Shown here piece by piece: positions 8,992 through 17,136 of a stretch of 64,000 nt of DNA (position 1 is its first letter; each line of letters opens with the position of its first letter). Position numbers and translations under genes: made by a program. Source of the DNA: Kiloniella spongiae (GTDB lineage Bacteria > Pseudomonadota > Alphaproteobacteria > Kiloniellales > Kiloniellaceae); contig NZ_LAQL01000018.1 of NCBI RefSeq assembly GCF_001026905.1, forward strand, positions 1 to 64,000, given 5' to 3'. The notes under the pieces are model-generated. The model saw nothing but the letters and a program-made list of their open reading frames with translations. It searched no databases and was not told the origin of the DNA.

Positions 8992-9999
8992 ATGAAAATT
9001 TCAAAAAAGGCGCTGGGCTTGGCGCTGGGCAGCTTTGTGCTGACAGGTGGGTTACTTGCTGAAACAGCAATGGCGAAAAGCTTGAAAGCTTCGCATCAGT
9101 GGCCCGGTGGCAAAGGGGATGTGCGCGATGAAATGGTTCAAATTATTGCGCGTGAAGTCAATGCAGCCAATGTTGGTCTGGATATCAAGGTTTATCCGGG
9201 CAAAGCACTGTTCAAGCCCAAAGAACAATGGGGAGCGATGGTAAAGGGGCAGCTCGATATTTCTGCTTTTCCACTGGCTTACGCTGCGGGACGTCACCCG
9301 GAATTTAACGCTACAAATATGCCGGGGTTGGTTAAAAATCACGATCATGCGACACGGTTGAATAAGTCAGCCTTTATGGCTGACATTAAGAAGATCATTG
9401 ATGATGCAGGTGTTGTTGTCCTAGCAGATGCCTGGCTTGCAGGTGGTTTTGCGTCCAAAAAACAATGTATTCTCGGACCTGATACCATGAAGGGGCAAGT
9501 CACCCGCGCGGCCGGTAAATCTTTTGAGCAAATGCTGGTTGGGGCAGGGGCGTCTATTGCGTCGATGCCGAGTTCTGAAATTTATTCTGCGATGCAAACC
9601 GGTGTGCTTGATGCGGCTAATACCAGCTCCGGAAGCTTTGTTTCCTATCGTATCTATGAACAGGTCAAATGCCTGACTGCCCCCGGCGATAATGCACTGT
9701 GGTTTATGTATGAACCACTCCTTATGTCAAAGAAAAGCTGGAACAAGCTTAATAAGGAACAGCAGGATGCTTTGATGGCTGCGGGTAAAAAATCTGAAGA
9801 TTTCTTTATTGATGCCGCCAAAGGGCTCGATACCAAGCTGGTTGATGCCTACAAAGGCGCTGGGGTTGAAGTTGTCACAATGAGCAACGATGATGCAGCT
9901 GCATGGCTCGCAATTGCCAAGGAAACGTCTTACAAGGCCTTTGCAGAAAAAGTGAATGGCGGAGAAGAGTTGATCAACAAAGCTCTTGCTGTTGAGTAA
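8992..9999 (+). CDS. TRAP transporter periplasmic substrate-binding protein (DctP type)
   Basis: This 335-aa protein has a clear signal peptide (residues 1-28, ending AMA) and a DctP fold, with the TRAP-family stretch around VTRAAGKSFEQMLVGAGA and the conserved arginine region expected to bind the substrate carboxylate. It captures an organic acid in the periplasm and hands it to the DctQM membrane subunits. The start has GGGAGACG 7-8 nt upstream. Neighbourhood with matB and a MatR-like regulator points to malonate (compare the MatPQM system of Sinorhizobium); this is inference from context. Confidence 0.9.
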   Translation: MKISKKALGLALGSFVLTGGLLAETAMAKSLKASHQWPGGKGDVRDEMVQIIAREVNAANVGLDIKVYPGKALFKPKEQWGAMVKGQLDISAFPLAYAAGRHPEFNATNMPGLVKNHDHATRLNKSAFMADIKKIIDDAGVVVLADAWLAGGFASKKQCILGPDTMKGQVTRAAGKSFEQMLVGAGASIASMPSSEIYSAMQTGVLDAANTSSGSFVSYRIYEQVKCLTAPGDNALWFMYEPLLMSKKSWNKLNKEQQDALMAAGKKSEDFFIDAAKGLDTKLVDAYKGAGVEVVTMSNDDAAAWLAIAKETSYKAFAEKVNGGEELINKALAVE

Positions 10000-10078
10000 G
10001 TTCTCTATGCATGCCTCACAGTATAGCTGTGGGGCATCTTCTTTGCGTTGATTTGTTTTTTCGTCTGGTCAGTTCAGT

Positions 10079-10606
10079 ATGAATTTGTTTATTGATCTCG
10101 TGCGCCAACTCTCTCGTGTGTGTGGTGTATTTGCTTCCATTCTTATTGCCTCGGCAATTGTCGTGGTCTGCCAAATGGTTGTTCTGCGTTATTTTCTACA
10201 GGCATCTACGGTATGGCAAACCGACTATGTTACCTATGCGTTGGTGGCGGCGACATTAATCGGCAGTCCCTATGTCTTGTTAATCAAGGGACACGTCAAT
10301 GTCGATTTATTACCGCATTATTTAAATCTGTCTTCACGTAGAGTTCTGGCCTTTATCGCCAGTGTGTGCGGCTTGGCTTTTACGCTGTTATTGGCTTGGA
10401 AAGGTTACGAGCTCTTTGCCGAGGCATTGAATGGCGGATGGGTAACCGATACGATTTGGGAACTGCCTTTGTGGATACCCTATCTGTCTCTTCCTCTTGG
10501 TGTTGGCTTGTTATCCCTGCAGTATCTTGCAGATATTCTGGCGTTATTGAGTGGGCGGGATATGCCCTTTGCAATGAACAGTCACAGTTCATTTGAGGGG
10601 GAATAG
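10079..10606 (+). CDS. TRAP transporter small membrane subunit (DctQ type)
   Basis: The 175-aa protein has four membrane segments (about residues 17-38, 51-70, 91-113 and 133-152) and the DctQ-typical RYFLQASTVWQTD loop after the first helix. It pairs with the large subunit encoded 2 nt downstream to form the sodium-driven transport core. A gap of about 80 nt separates it from the binding-protein gene, with no obvious terminator. Confidence 0.9.
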   Translation: MNLFIDLVRQLSRVCGVFASILIASAIVVVCQMVVLRYFLQASTVWQTDYVTYALVAATLIGSPYVLLIKGHVNVDLLPHYLNLSSRRVLAFIASVCGLAFTLLLAWKGYELFAEALNGGWVTDTIWELPLWIPYLSLPLGVGLLSLQYLADILALLSGRDMPFAMNSHSSFEGE

Positions 10607-10608
10607 CA

Positions 10609-11922
10609 ATGGATCCACTTTATATCGGCCTGCTGGTTGCCATTGCGACTATTGTCGTTCTTTCTTCTGGAATTCCTGTCGCCTTTGGTCTTGGGTTGAT
10701 CGCTGTTGTCTTCCTCTTTGCTTTCGAAGGTTTTGATTCTCTGGATGTCGTAGCTGAAACTTTCTTTTCCGGTCTGGCCGAGTTTGCATTGGTCTCAATT
10801 CCCATGTTTATTGTTATGGGGGCTGCAGTTGCTTCGTCACCGGCGGGGAAAGATTTGTACGCTGCACTTGATCGTTGGCTCAATCGTGTGCCGGGTGGGT
10901 TGATCATCTCTAACATTGGGGCCTGTTCGATTTTCGCGGCCTTGAGTGGCTCATCGCCCGCTACTTGCGCTGCAATCGGGAAAATGGGTATCCCTGAAAT
11001 GCGTAAACGTGGGTATCCCGATGGCTTGGCGACAGGTTCAATCGCGGCGGGGGGAACCCTGGGTATCCTTATTCCGCCGTCTATTACCATGATTGTTTAT
11101 GGTATCGCGACAGAGACATCTATTGGTCGCCTTTTTCTGGCTGGGTTGTTACCGGGATTACTTCTAACCGTTTTGTTTATGTGCTGGTCGCTCTACACGG
11201 CATGGCGAAATGGTTATAGTTTTAAAACGCAGATTGGCGGGTATAGCTGGCGTGAAAAGTTTGAGGTTTTGCCCCGTGTTTTCCCTTTCCTTGTCATTAT
11301 TGTCGGGGTGCTTTATGTGCTCTACGGTGGTGTTGCGACCCCGTCAGAAGCCGCTGGTGTAGGGGCTCTTTTCTGTTTGGTATTGGTTGTTGTCATTTAT
11401 GGTATGTGGCAACCGCGAAAGATCTGGGCTATCTTGTCTGATTCCATGAAAGAGTCTGTGATGATCCTGATGATTATCGGGGCCTCGGCATTGTTCAGCT
11501 ATACACTTTCATCACTTTTTGTTACTCAGTCAGTAGCAGAGTACATCGCCAGTCTTGACATTGGAAAATGGCAGCTACTGATTATTATCAATCTGTTTTT
11601 ACTGGTTGCCGGGTTTTTCCTGCCACCTGTTGCAGTGATCTTGATGACCGCGCCAATTCTTTTGCCAATTATTATTCAGGCAGGCTTTGATCCCTATTGG
11701 TTCGCGGTTGTCTTTACCATCAATATGGAAATTGGCCTTATTACACCGCCTGTGGGCCTTAATCTTTATGTGATCAACGGTATTGTTCCGGATGTATCGC
11801 TCCCCACCATCTTGAAAGGCGCTCTTCCCTTTATGCTCTGTATGGTTCTGGCCATCGCCATTCTTTGTGTCTTCCCCGAGATTGCAACATGGCTGCCCAA
11901 TTACCTGATGGGTGGAGGATAG
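10609..11922 (+). CDS. TRAP transporter large membrane subunit (DctM type)
   Basis: The 437-aa protein has about 12 membrane segments and characteristic DctM stretches: SGSSPATCAAIGKMGIPEM, GTLGILIPPSITMIVYG and ITPPVGLNLYVI. It forms the ion-coupled permease of the TRAP system. It starts 2 nt after the DctQ stop, so translation is probably coupled. A strong terminator follows about 33 nt downstream and ends the operon. Confidence 0.93.
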   Translation: MDPLYIGLLVAIATIVVLSSGIPVAFGLGLIAVVFLFAFEGFDSLDVVAETFFSGLAEFALVSIPMFIVMGAAVASSPAGKDLYAALDRWLNRVPGGLIISNIGACSIFAALSGSSPATCAAIGKMGIPEMRKRGYPDGLATGSIAAGGTLGILIPPSITMIVYGIATETSIGRLFLAGLLPGLLLTVLFMCWSLYTAWRNGYSFKTQIGGYSWREKFEVLPRVFPFLVIIVGVLYVLYGGVATPSEAAGVGALFCLVLVVVIYGMWQPRKIWAILSDSMKESVMILMIIGASALFSYTLSSLFVTQSVAEYIASLDIGKWQLLIIINLFLLVAGFFLPPVAVILMTAPILLPIIIQAGFDPYWFAVVFTINMEIGLITPPVGLNLYVINGIVPDVSLPTILKGALPFMLCMVLAIAILCVFPEIATWLPNYLMGGG

Positions 11923-11954
11923 CAGCGGAAATCGCGATTTAATGAGTTGGTGAT

Positions 11955-11990
11955 AAAAATCGGCTGATCGGTTTGGGTCAGCCGATTTTT
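11955..11990 (+). terminator. Strong Rho-independent terminator of the TRAP operon
   Basis: AAAAATCGGCTGA (11955-11967) pairs along 13 bp with TCAGCCGATTTTT (11978-11990) around a 10-nt loop, with further T residues after the stem. Confidence 0.88.
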
Positions 11991-12031
11991 TATTTTGAAA
12001 TCCCTAAATATTTGAGCTGTGATATGTATGC

Positions 12032-12066
12032 AAAAAAAGTGGCGATTAGGAATACCTCATCGCCAC
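12032..12066 (-). terminator. Rho-independent terminator of the PLP-enzyme gene
   Basis: GTGGCGAT (12039-12046) and ATCGCCAC (12059-12066) form a perfect 8-bp stem; on the minus strand seven T residues follow (12032-12038). It lies 35 nt past the stop of the gene ending at 12101. Confidence 0.85.
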
Positions 12067-12100
12067 ATCAAGTTTGCACAGGGGGATAATCTAATATTTT

Positions 12101-13564
12101 TTAAACCGCGGTACGCTTATTAAGGTCGTCGATTAACTGATCCCAAACTTCAATATTGGCATGCAGGGAACGCCAGAAGCTCTGAGAACGACGACTTTCG
12201 AATTCTTCAAAATCTACATCTTGTTGTTCAACCCATGTGTAATAACCGAGATTGAAAATACGATTTCGTTCGGCACGATTGAGCTCTAACAATTCGCTGT
12301 TGTTTATGGCGCGTAGGTGTTCACCACATATTTCGGCGGCATCAACGGCTTCAAAAGTACCGTGGTATTTTTCATCAATGGTTTGATCGATTTGACTTTT
12401 GTACAGTTCGGCACTGTCTGTTGCGACAGTGACCACAATGTCATCTCCTTCAAGGTTGTGATGCCTTGCGTAACGACAAGCTGCGAGCACGTTGGCAACA
12501 CCAGAAAGACCTAATTTGGACAGATCATTTAGCTCTTGTTCGCTAAGGCCCTGACGGGATTTCAGATAATTTCGACCGGCATCGGAATTAAGAAGCAGAT
12601 ACACACCATCACTTGATTGATCTGAAATACCAACAATGCAGTCAGTATTCATAACGTTATGGATATAGGGAATATGCTTGTCGCCAATTCCTTGTATGTT
12701 GTGCTCTCCAAAACCGTTATGCAACATGGTCGGACATTCGGTTGCTTCAACGGCGACGATATCTGATCCATGGTGCTCTTTCAGATAATCGCCTGCACCA
12801 ATTGTTCCCGCGGACCCTGTTGCAGAGACAAAGGCACTTAGTTTTGTGTTCTCGTGTTCATCGCTCAGTGTCTGGAACAGGTGTGATGCTGCCCGTCCTG
12901 TGCAGTAATAGTGGCCGAGATAGTTACCGAATTCAGCAAATTGGTTGATAATAACATTCTGGGCATCTTTTGATTGTTTGGCACATTCATCATAGATTTC
13001 TTTGACGTTGCTTTCGCTACCATAGGTCCGGATAATATCGCTCGGTTCGGTGACCCATTCTTCCAGCCAGTCAAAACGTTCCTTGCTCATACCTTCTGGA
13101 AGCACAGCGACACTTCGACAGCCAAGAATGCGGGAAATGGCTACGCCACCGCGACAGTAATTTCCTGTAGACGGCCAAATCGCCCGGTGGTGTGTCGGGT
13201 CAAACGTGCCTTGTAATAAGCGAGGCACCAGGCATGTATAAGCGGGAAGGACCTTGTGAGCGCTGATCATTGGGAACTGATCCCCCAGCATGACAATGAT
13301 ACGGGCATTTACACCGCTAAAGGATTTTGGAATTTCGATATAATCCGGGGTGGCATTAAATTGTCCGGTATCATTGTTATTATACCAGTTGACCCGAAAG
13401 AGGTTCAGTGGGTTGGCTGAGTGACGATCAACAGAACGCAATTGATCAAGGATATCCTTTGAGATTGTCCAAGGCTCAGCCAGTTCAGAAAACTTGGGTA
13501 AACGTACGCCGCGCTCTTTGAGATACTGGACGATTTGTTCGGGAACTTGCTGGTGAATACTCAT
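12101..13564 (-). CDS. PLP-dependent enzyme of the cysteine synthase fold, substrate unknown
   Basis: This 487-aa protein belongs to the fold-type II PLP superfamily (PALP). Counting from the chosen ATG, the expected Schiff-base lysine is K104 in SAHKVLPAY, the substrate loop is PSTGNYCRGG (131-140), and the glycine-rich phosphate loop is TGSAGTIGAG (249-258). It is longer than cysteine synthase (about 310 aa), with extensions at both ends. I recognise it as a conserved group of unknown reaction. A TTG eight codons upstream would extend the frame, but ATG 13564 has AAGGA 8 nt before it. It is divergent from glutaminase across a 368-nt gap, which may mean ammonia or glutamate is part of its chemistry; that is only suggestive. 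Confidence 0.75.
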   Translation of the reverse strand: MSIHQQVPEQIVQYLKERGVRLPKFSELAEPWTISKDILDQLRSVDRHSANPLNLFRVNWYNNNDTGQFNATPDYIEIPKSFSGVNARIIVMLGDQFPMISAHKVLPAYTCLVPRLLQGTFDPTHHRAIWPSTGNYCRGGVAISRILGCRSVAVLPEGMSKERFDWLEEWVTEPSDIIRTYGSESNVKEIYDECAKQSKDAQNVIINQFAEFGNYLGHYYCTGRAASHLFQTLSDEHENTKLSAFVSATGSAGTIGAGDYLKEHHGSDIVAVEATECPTMLHNGFGEHNIQGIGDKHIPYIHNVMNTDCIVGISDQSSDGVYLLLNSDAGRNYLKSRQGLSEQELNDLSKLGLSGVANVLAACRYARHHNLEGDDIVVTVATDSAELYKSQIDQTIDEKYHGTFEAVDAAEICGEHLRAINNSELLELNRAERNRIFNLGYYTWVEQQDVDFEEFESRRSQSFWRSLHANIEVWDQLIDDLNKRTAV

Positions 13565-13932
13565 ATGGAAAATCCTTGATTGATACAAATTGACTTATAG
13601 GTGCTTGGATTTTGTTGTCTTTGAATACGTTCATTATTTTGTATCAAGAATAATGTGATTAATTTAATCTTGTTTTTATTGATATGAATTGAATTTAGTT
13701 TTTCATTGGCTATTATCTTATTAATTATGGTTTTGATACTAGAGGTCAGGAGTATTACCTAACATTAATGGCATCCCTAGTTTCTGGGGTGATGGTCTTT
13801 TGGAGGTGCTAAAACCTGAATAAATGGGTTGCAATGAAGTCTATCTTCTTTATTGATTTGGACATTCACGGTTCTGTTCGCCCTGCTTGTTATAGTGCAA
13901 CATCGAACTTGTTTCTGTTTCTGGCTAATTAA
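13565..13932. other. Divergent intergenic region, PLP enzyme / glutaminase
   Basis: These 368 nt separate two divergently transcribed genes and are markedly AT-rich near the PLP-enzyme side (about 13620-13740). They should hold both promoters. I saw no strong palindrome, repeat or credible small gene here. Confidence 0.4.
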
Positions 13933-14862
13933 ATGACTCTTGATACCATTGATTTTTCTGGAATTCTCGAAGAGATCAAAGAAGAAGTGTTCCCCTTTTT
14001 TGGCAAGAGCAAACAGGCTGATTATATACCTGCGTTGGCTAAGGTTCCTGGTGATAAATTTGGCATGGCTGTGCGAACTGTTGATGGACAAGAATTTGTT
14101 GTTGGGGATGCCAAAGAAGATTTTTCCATTCAATCGATCTCAAAGCTTTTTACCCTCATGCAGGTTTTGGGTTTAGGGGACGAAGATATTTGGCCGCGCG
14201 TTGGGCGGGAACCATCCGGAACAGCTTTTAATTCATTGGTCCAGCTGGAATATGAGCAGGGAATTCCCCGTAATCCCTTTATCAATGCAGGGGCTATTGT
14301 TGTAACCGATATTCTTGCGGGCCGTTCAGCAGATGCATCTCGTCGAATTGTTGATTATTACCGGATGCTCTCGGGCAATGAAGAAAATCGCCCCGATGAA
14401 GAGGTTGCGATCTCTGAAAAGGAATGTGGTTATCGCAATGCTGCCTTGGCGAACCTGATGTGCAGTTTTGGAAATATCCATACCCCGATTGCGGACCTGT
14501 TTGATGTGTATTTCAGACAGTGTGCTTTGACCACATCTTGTTTGGATCTTGCCCGTGCGGCCATGCCACTGGTTTGTGGGGGGTATTCACCGATTGCCGA
14601 TGAACAGGTCATGACAAGCCGGGATGCTAAACGGATTAACGCATTGCTGTTAACTTGCGGTCTTTATGATGCAGTGGGGTCGTTTGCCTATACCGTTGGG
14701 TTACCCGCAAAAAGCGGTGTTGGTGGGGGCATTGTTGCGGTGTTGCCAAAGGCATTTTCTGTTGCCGTATGGTCCCCGGAACTGGATCGATATGGTAACT
14801 CCTTCGTTGGCGGAAAAGCGTTAGAGCTATTTACCACCAAAACTGATCTTTCTATTTTTTAA
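13933..14862 (+). CDS. glsA: Glutaminase A
   Basis: The 309-aa protein matches the serine-dependent glutaminase family (beta-lactamase-like fold) in length and motifs. The catalytic SxxK is SISK at residues 68-71 (S68, K71), followed by NPFINAGAI (about 117-125) and the glycine-rich KSGVGGGI near the C-terminus. It hydrolyses L-glutamine to glutamate and ammonia in the cytoplasm. The ATG start has no clear Shine-Dalgarno. Its divergent neighbour is a PLP enzyme of unknown reaction. Confidence 0.93.
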   Translation: MTLDTIDFSGILEEIKEEVFPFFGKSKQADYIPALAKVPGDKFGMAVRTVDGQEFVVGDAKEDFSIQSISKLFTLMQVLGLGDEDIWPRVGREPSGTAFNSLVQLEYEQGIPRNPFINAGAIVVTDILAGRSADASRRIVDYYRMLSGNEENRPDEEVAISEKECGYRNAALANLMCSFGNIHTPIADLFDVYFRQCALTTSCLDLARAAMPLVCGGYSPIADEQVMTSRDAKRINALLLTCGLYDAVGSFAYTVGLPAKSGVGGGIVAVLPKAFSVAVWSPELDRYGNSFVGGKALELFTTKTDLSIF

Positions 14863-14975
14863 ATCCGTCCTCTACTGCGTCCAATGGTCCCATTAGAGTT
14901 TTGGGTCTTTTAAGTTGACTTCGTTAGCTTCATCTATAAAGATATATTTTAAATGAATGTTAAAAAGGAAATCAG

Positions 14976-15140
14976 ATGACTTTTCTACATTGGCTTGAAG
15001 TTGCGTTTCTGTTCCCTGGAAATGTTGTGGTTCAGAAGCTGGGGATTAGCCTTGAAGAAGACGGCGGTATTCTTCGGTCTTTTATCAATATGTGTGTTTG
15101 GGGTGTTGTTACAGGCACAATCGCCTTTTATGCGCTATAG
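14976..15140 (+). CDS. Small membrane protein (54 aa), function unknown
   Basis: This short frame opens with ATG preceded by AAGGAA 5 nt upstream and encodes 54 residues with a hydrophobic C-terminal segment (about residues 39-53: MCVWGVVTGTIAFYA) and a moderately hydrophobic N-terminus containing FLFPGN. The good ribosome-binding site and single membrane helix suggest a real small membrane protein. No family is recognised. It is about 110 nt downstream of glutaminase and convergent with the YeiB-like gene. Confidence 0.5.
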   Translation: MTFLHWLEVAFLFPGNVVVQKLGISLEEDGGILRSFINMCVWGVVTGTIAFYAL

Positions 15141-15187
15141 GTTCTGAGATGATTTATCGTCCTGAAATCTTTGCTTTACCAACGTCA

Positions 15188-16273
15188 TTATCTAGTGATG
15201 AGACGCATCAGGTTTTCGATAGGGCCACGTGTGAAGAACTTGGAATATGCCCAGATATAAAGAGTCGTAGCGATCAGAAAAACCCCAGAAGCAATAATTG
15301 CATCATCTGTGGTTCCAGATGCATTCTGTCCGTCAAGAAGTCCTAAAGCCTCTAATGTTCCCATGCCCAATAGTATATGGGCAACGTAAAGGGTCAGTGT
15401 CTGGCGACCTATATTATTACAGAGCCTGAGCCCCGCTGTTTTCGACAAGCCAATGGCTTTTGAACTGACCCATAAGCTAAAGGCAAGTACCATACAGGCG
15501 CTCGCCATCCCGGCGATCATATAATAGGGCATCGGCGGCAGAGGCTCTGTTGTTGCGATATCGAGTAAATCCTGTTCTGCACCGGCAAGCAGTGCGAGGG
15601 TTAAAAGTGATAATCCCTCGACAGTCAGCAACGCGATGAGGCCAAAAATAAATAGCTGTAGCTGTGTCTGGATCTGGTTCAGGGACAAACGGCTGAGAAG
15701 AATGCCGAACAGGAAGAAGGCCAGCCAGGGCACAACGGGGTGCCAACCATTAAAAAACAGGTTGCAAACAAAGCCTTCCAAGGTCCAGAAATTCTTGTAA
15801 GTATAGGTTTTCCAATCCCAACCCACATCGTAGTCCAGCGTGAGTAACATAATCACAAATCCCACGAGCAGGGCGACAATAGAAAAGATCAGTCCCGCGG
15901 AACTCATACGGATAAAAAAGACACCAAAAAAGAAATAGAGTGCGTAGTAATGCAAAATGTCGGCGTCAAAGATGAGACTGTTCAAAAGGCCAAGAGCAAG
16001 CAGAAATAAAGCACGTTTACTGGTGAGCCAAATCAGGTGATCATTAAAGTCGTGCTTATTTGCGGCTTTGTTTGCTGCCAAGCCAAGGCCAATACCCGCC
16101 AATACAACAAATGTCGCCGCAGCACGCCCTTCCAACGTGCCGACAAAAGTTGTCGCCAGAAAAGACCCTTGCCCTTCCGCCCCCATCGCGACCGTGAAGT
16201 TGACCAGTACCATGCCAACAAAGGCAATAAAACGAGCGAAATCTAATCCATCCAGACGTGCAGACGTTGGCAT
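15188..16273 (-). CDS. YeiB/DUF418-like multi-spanning membrane protein
   Basis: The 361-aa product has about ten membrane segments. It begins near LDGLDFARFIAFVGMVLVNF, the R-x-x-x-LD-x-x-R start typical of YeiB/DUF418 and related acyltransferase-like proteins, and ends with GRQTLTLYVAHILLG and RGPIENLMR as in DUF418. The function of the family is unproven; membrane acyl transfer is often suggested. The frame stays open to a GTG at 16327, but ATG 16273 is preceded by AGGAAAG at good spacing, so I use that. Confidence 0.7.
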   Translation of the reverse strand: MPTSARLDGLDFARFIAFVGMVLVNFTVAMGAEGQGSFLATTFVGTLEGRAAATFVVLAGIGLGLAANKAANKHDFNDHLIWLTSKRALFLLALGLLNSLIFDADILHYYALYFFFGVFFIRMSSAGLIFSIVALLVGFVIMLLTLDYDVGWDWKTYTYKNFWTLEGFVCNLFFNGWHPVVPWLAFFLFGILLSRLSLNQIQTQLQLFIFGLIALLTVEGLSLLTLALLAGAEQDLLDIATTEPLPPMPYYMIAGMASACMVLAFSLWVSSKAIGLSKTAGLRLCNNIGRQTLTLYVAHILLGMGTLEALGLLDGQNASGTTDDAIIASGVFLIATTLYIWAYSKFFTRGPIENLMRLITR

Positions 16274-16472
16274 TAATCTTTCCTGTGTAATGACTTTAAG
16301 CAGTATCCCGATGTTGATCTGTTTCACAGAACAATTTGATAGGTATTAGATAGGTGTCATACGCGAACCAAGCTGACAGATTACTGACAACCAACAGGAA
16401 AGAACAATACCTCGGGTATAATTGATAAAGGCTTACATTTTTTAAGAGAGAGTGACTGCCCATATAACACAC

Positions 16473-16501
16473 AAAAGCAACCATTTGAAATGGCTGCTTT
16501 T
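16473..16501. terminator. Hairpin terminator downstream of the small secreted protein gene
   Basis: AAAAGCAACCATTT (16473-16486) pairs with AAATGGCTGCTTTT (16488-16501) with one mismatch and a very short loop. It lies 29 nt after the stop of the minus-strand gene ending at 16530, and the minus strand ends in TTTT, so it most likely serves that gene. Confidence 0.6.
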
Positions 16502-16529
16502 GTTCTGCAAATGTTAGATATTTGGTTGA

Positions 16530-16988
16530 TTAGCCAGACTGGGCCAGAGTAATCATCGTTTCCATTGAACTTTTTAAAGTTTGTAAATCCGCGCCTTGTG
16601 GAATTGCCTGCTGCGTGCAGTTATTCAGGGCAACGACATGATCCATGAAGATACGGTTTTGTGGATACTTTTGATTATAAGCATTTACGACCGTATGTTT
16701 GTAAACATCCACTTGCTCTTGAAGTTTGGATGCTTTTCCTTGGTCGCCATTGCTGAATTTTAATAGACCGGGCGTAATGATTTCATTTTGTATATAACTG
16801 TTATAAACATCCAGACCATCCCGAACTTTGGCAATATCGGATGAGCCATAGGATGCCTGTTCAAGCTTGGCATCAATAAAGTCGATTAGAGCCTGACATC
16901 CTTGCATGTTATTGATGGATGGTTCTGCTAACGAGGGTTGACTTAGTGTTACAAGTGCACCGAAGGCGAGGGAAGAGATTGTTTTCAT
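16530..16988 (-). CDS. Small periplasmic protein, function unknown
   Basis: From ATG 16988 the product has 152 residues: a signal peptide of about 21 residues (ending SLA) and a mature, mostly helical domain with two cysteines (in MQGCQ near the N-terminus and NNCTQQ near the C-terminus) that could form a disulfide. The frame extends upstream to 17063, but the extra residues do not look like coding sequence, and GGAAA lies 5 nt before the chosen ATG. I do not recognise the family. It lies downstream of the sigma factor gene on the same strand but ends its own transcription with a terminator. Confidence 0.55.
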   Translation of the reverse strand: MKTISSLAFGALVTLSQPSLAEPSINNMQGCQALIDFIDAKLEQASYGSSDIAKVRDGLDVYNSYIQNEIITPGLLKFSNGDQGKASKLQEQVDVYKHTVVNAYNQKYPQNRIFMDHVVALNNCTQQAIPQGADLQTLKSSMETMITLAQSG

Positions 16989-17136
16989 TGTGGTTTCCAT
17001 TGTTGATAGAATAAAGAGATTGTGGTGAAAAATTTTAATTTTAAACAAAGCAATCCTGTTCACAAAAGATCGCGTGACTTTGTGATGAAAGAACTTTCCT
17101 AAACCGGGGGGTGGGGCTGTTTATACTAAAGCGGGG

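Noticed and set aside
13777-14133. 118-aa minus-strand frame at the glutaminase start
   Set aside because: It overlaps glsA on the opposite strand and has the biased composition of an antisense frame.
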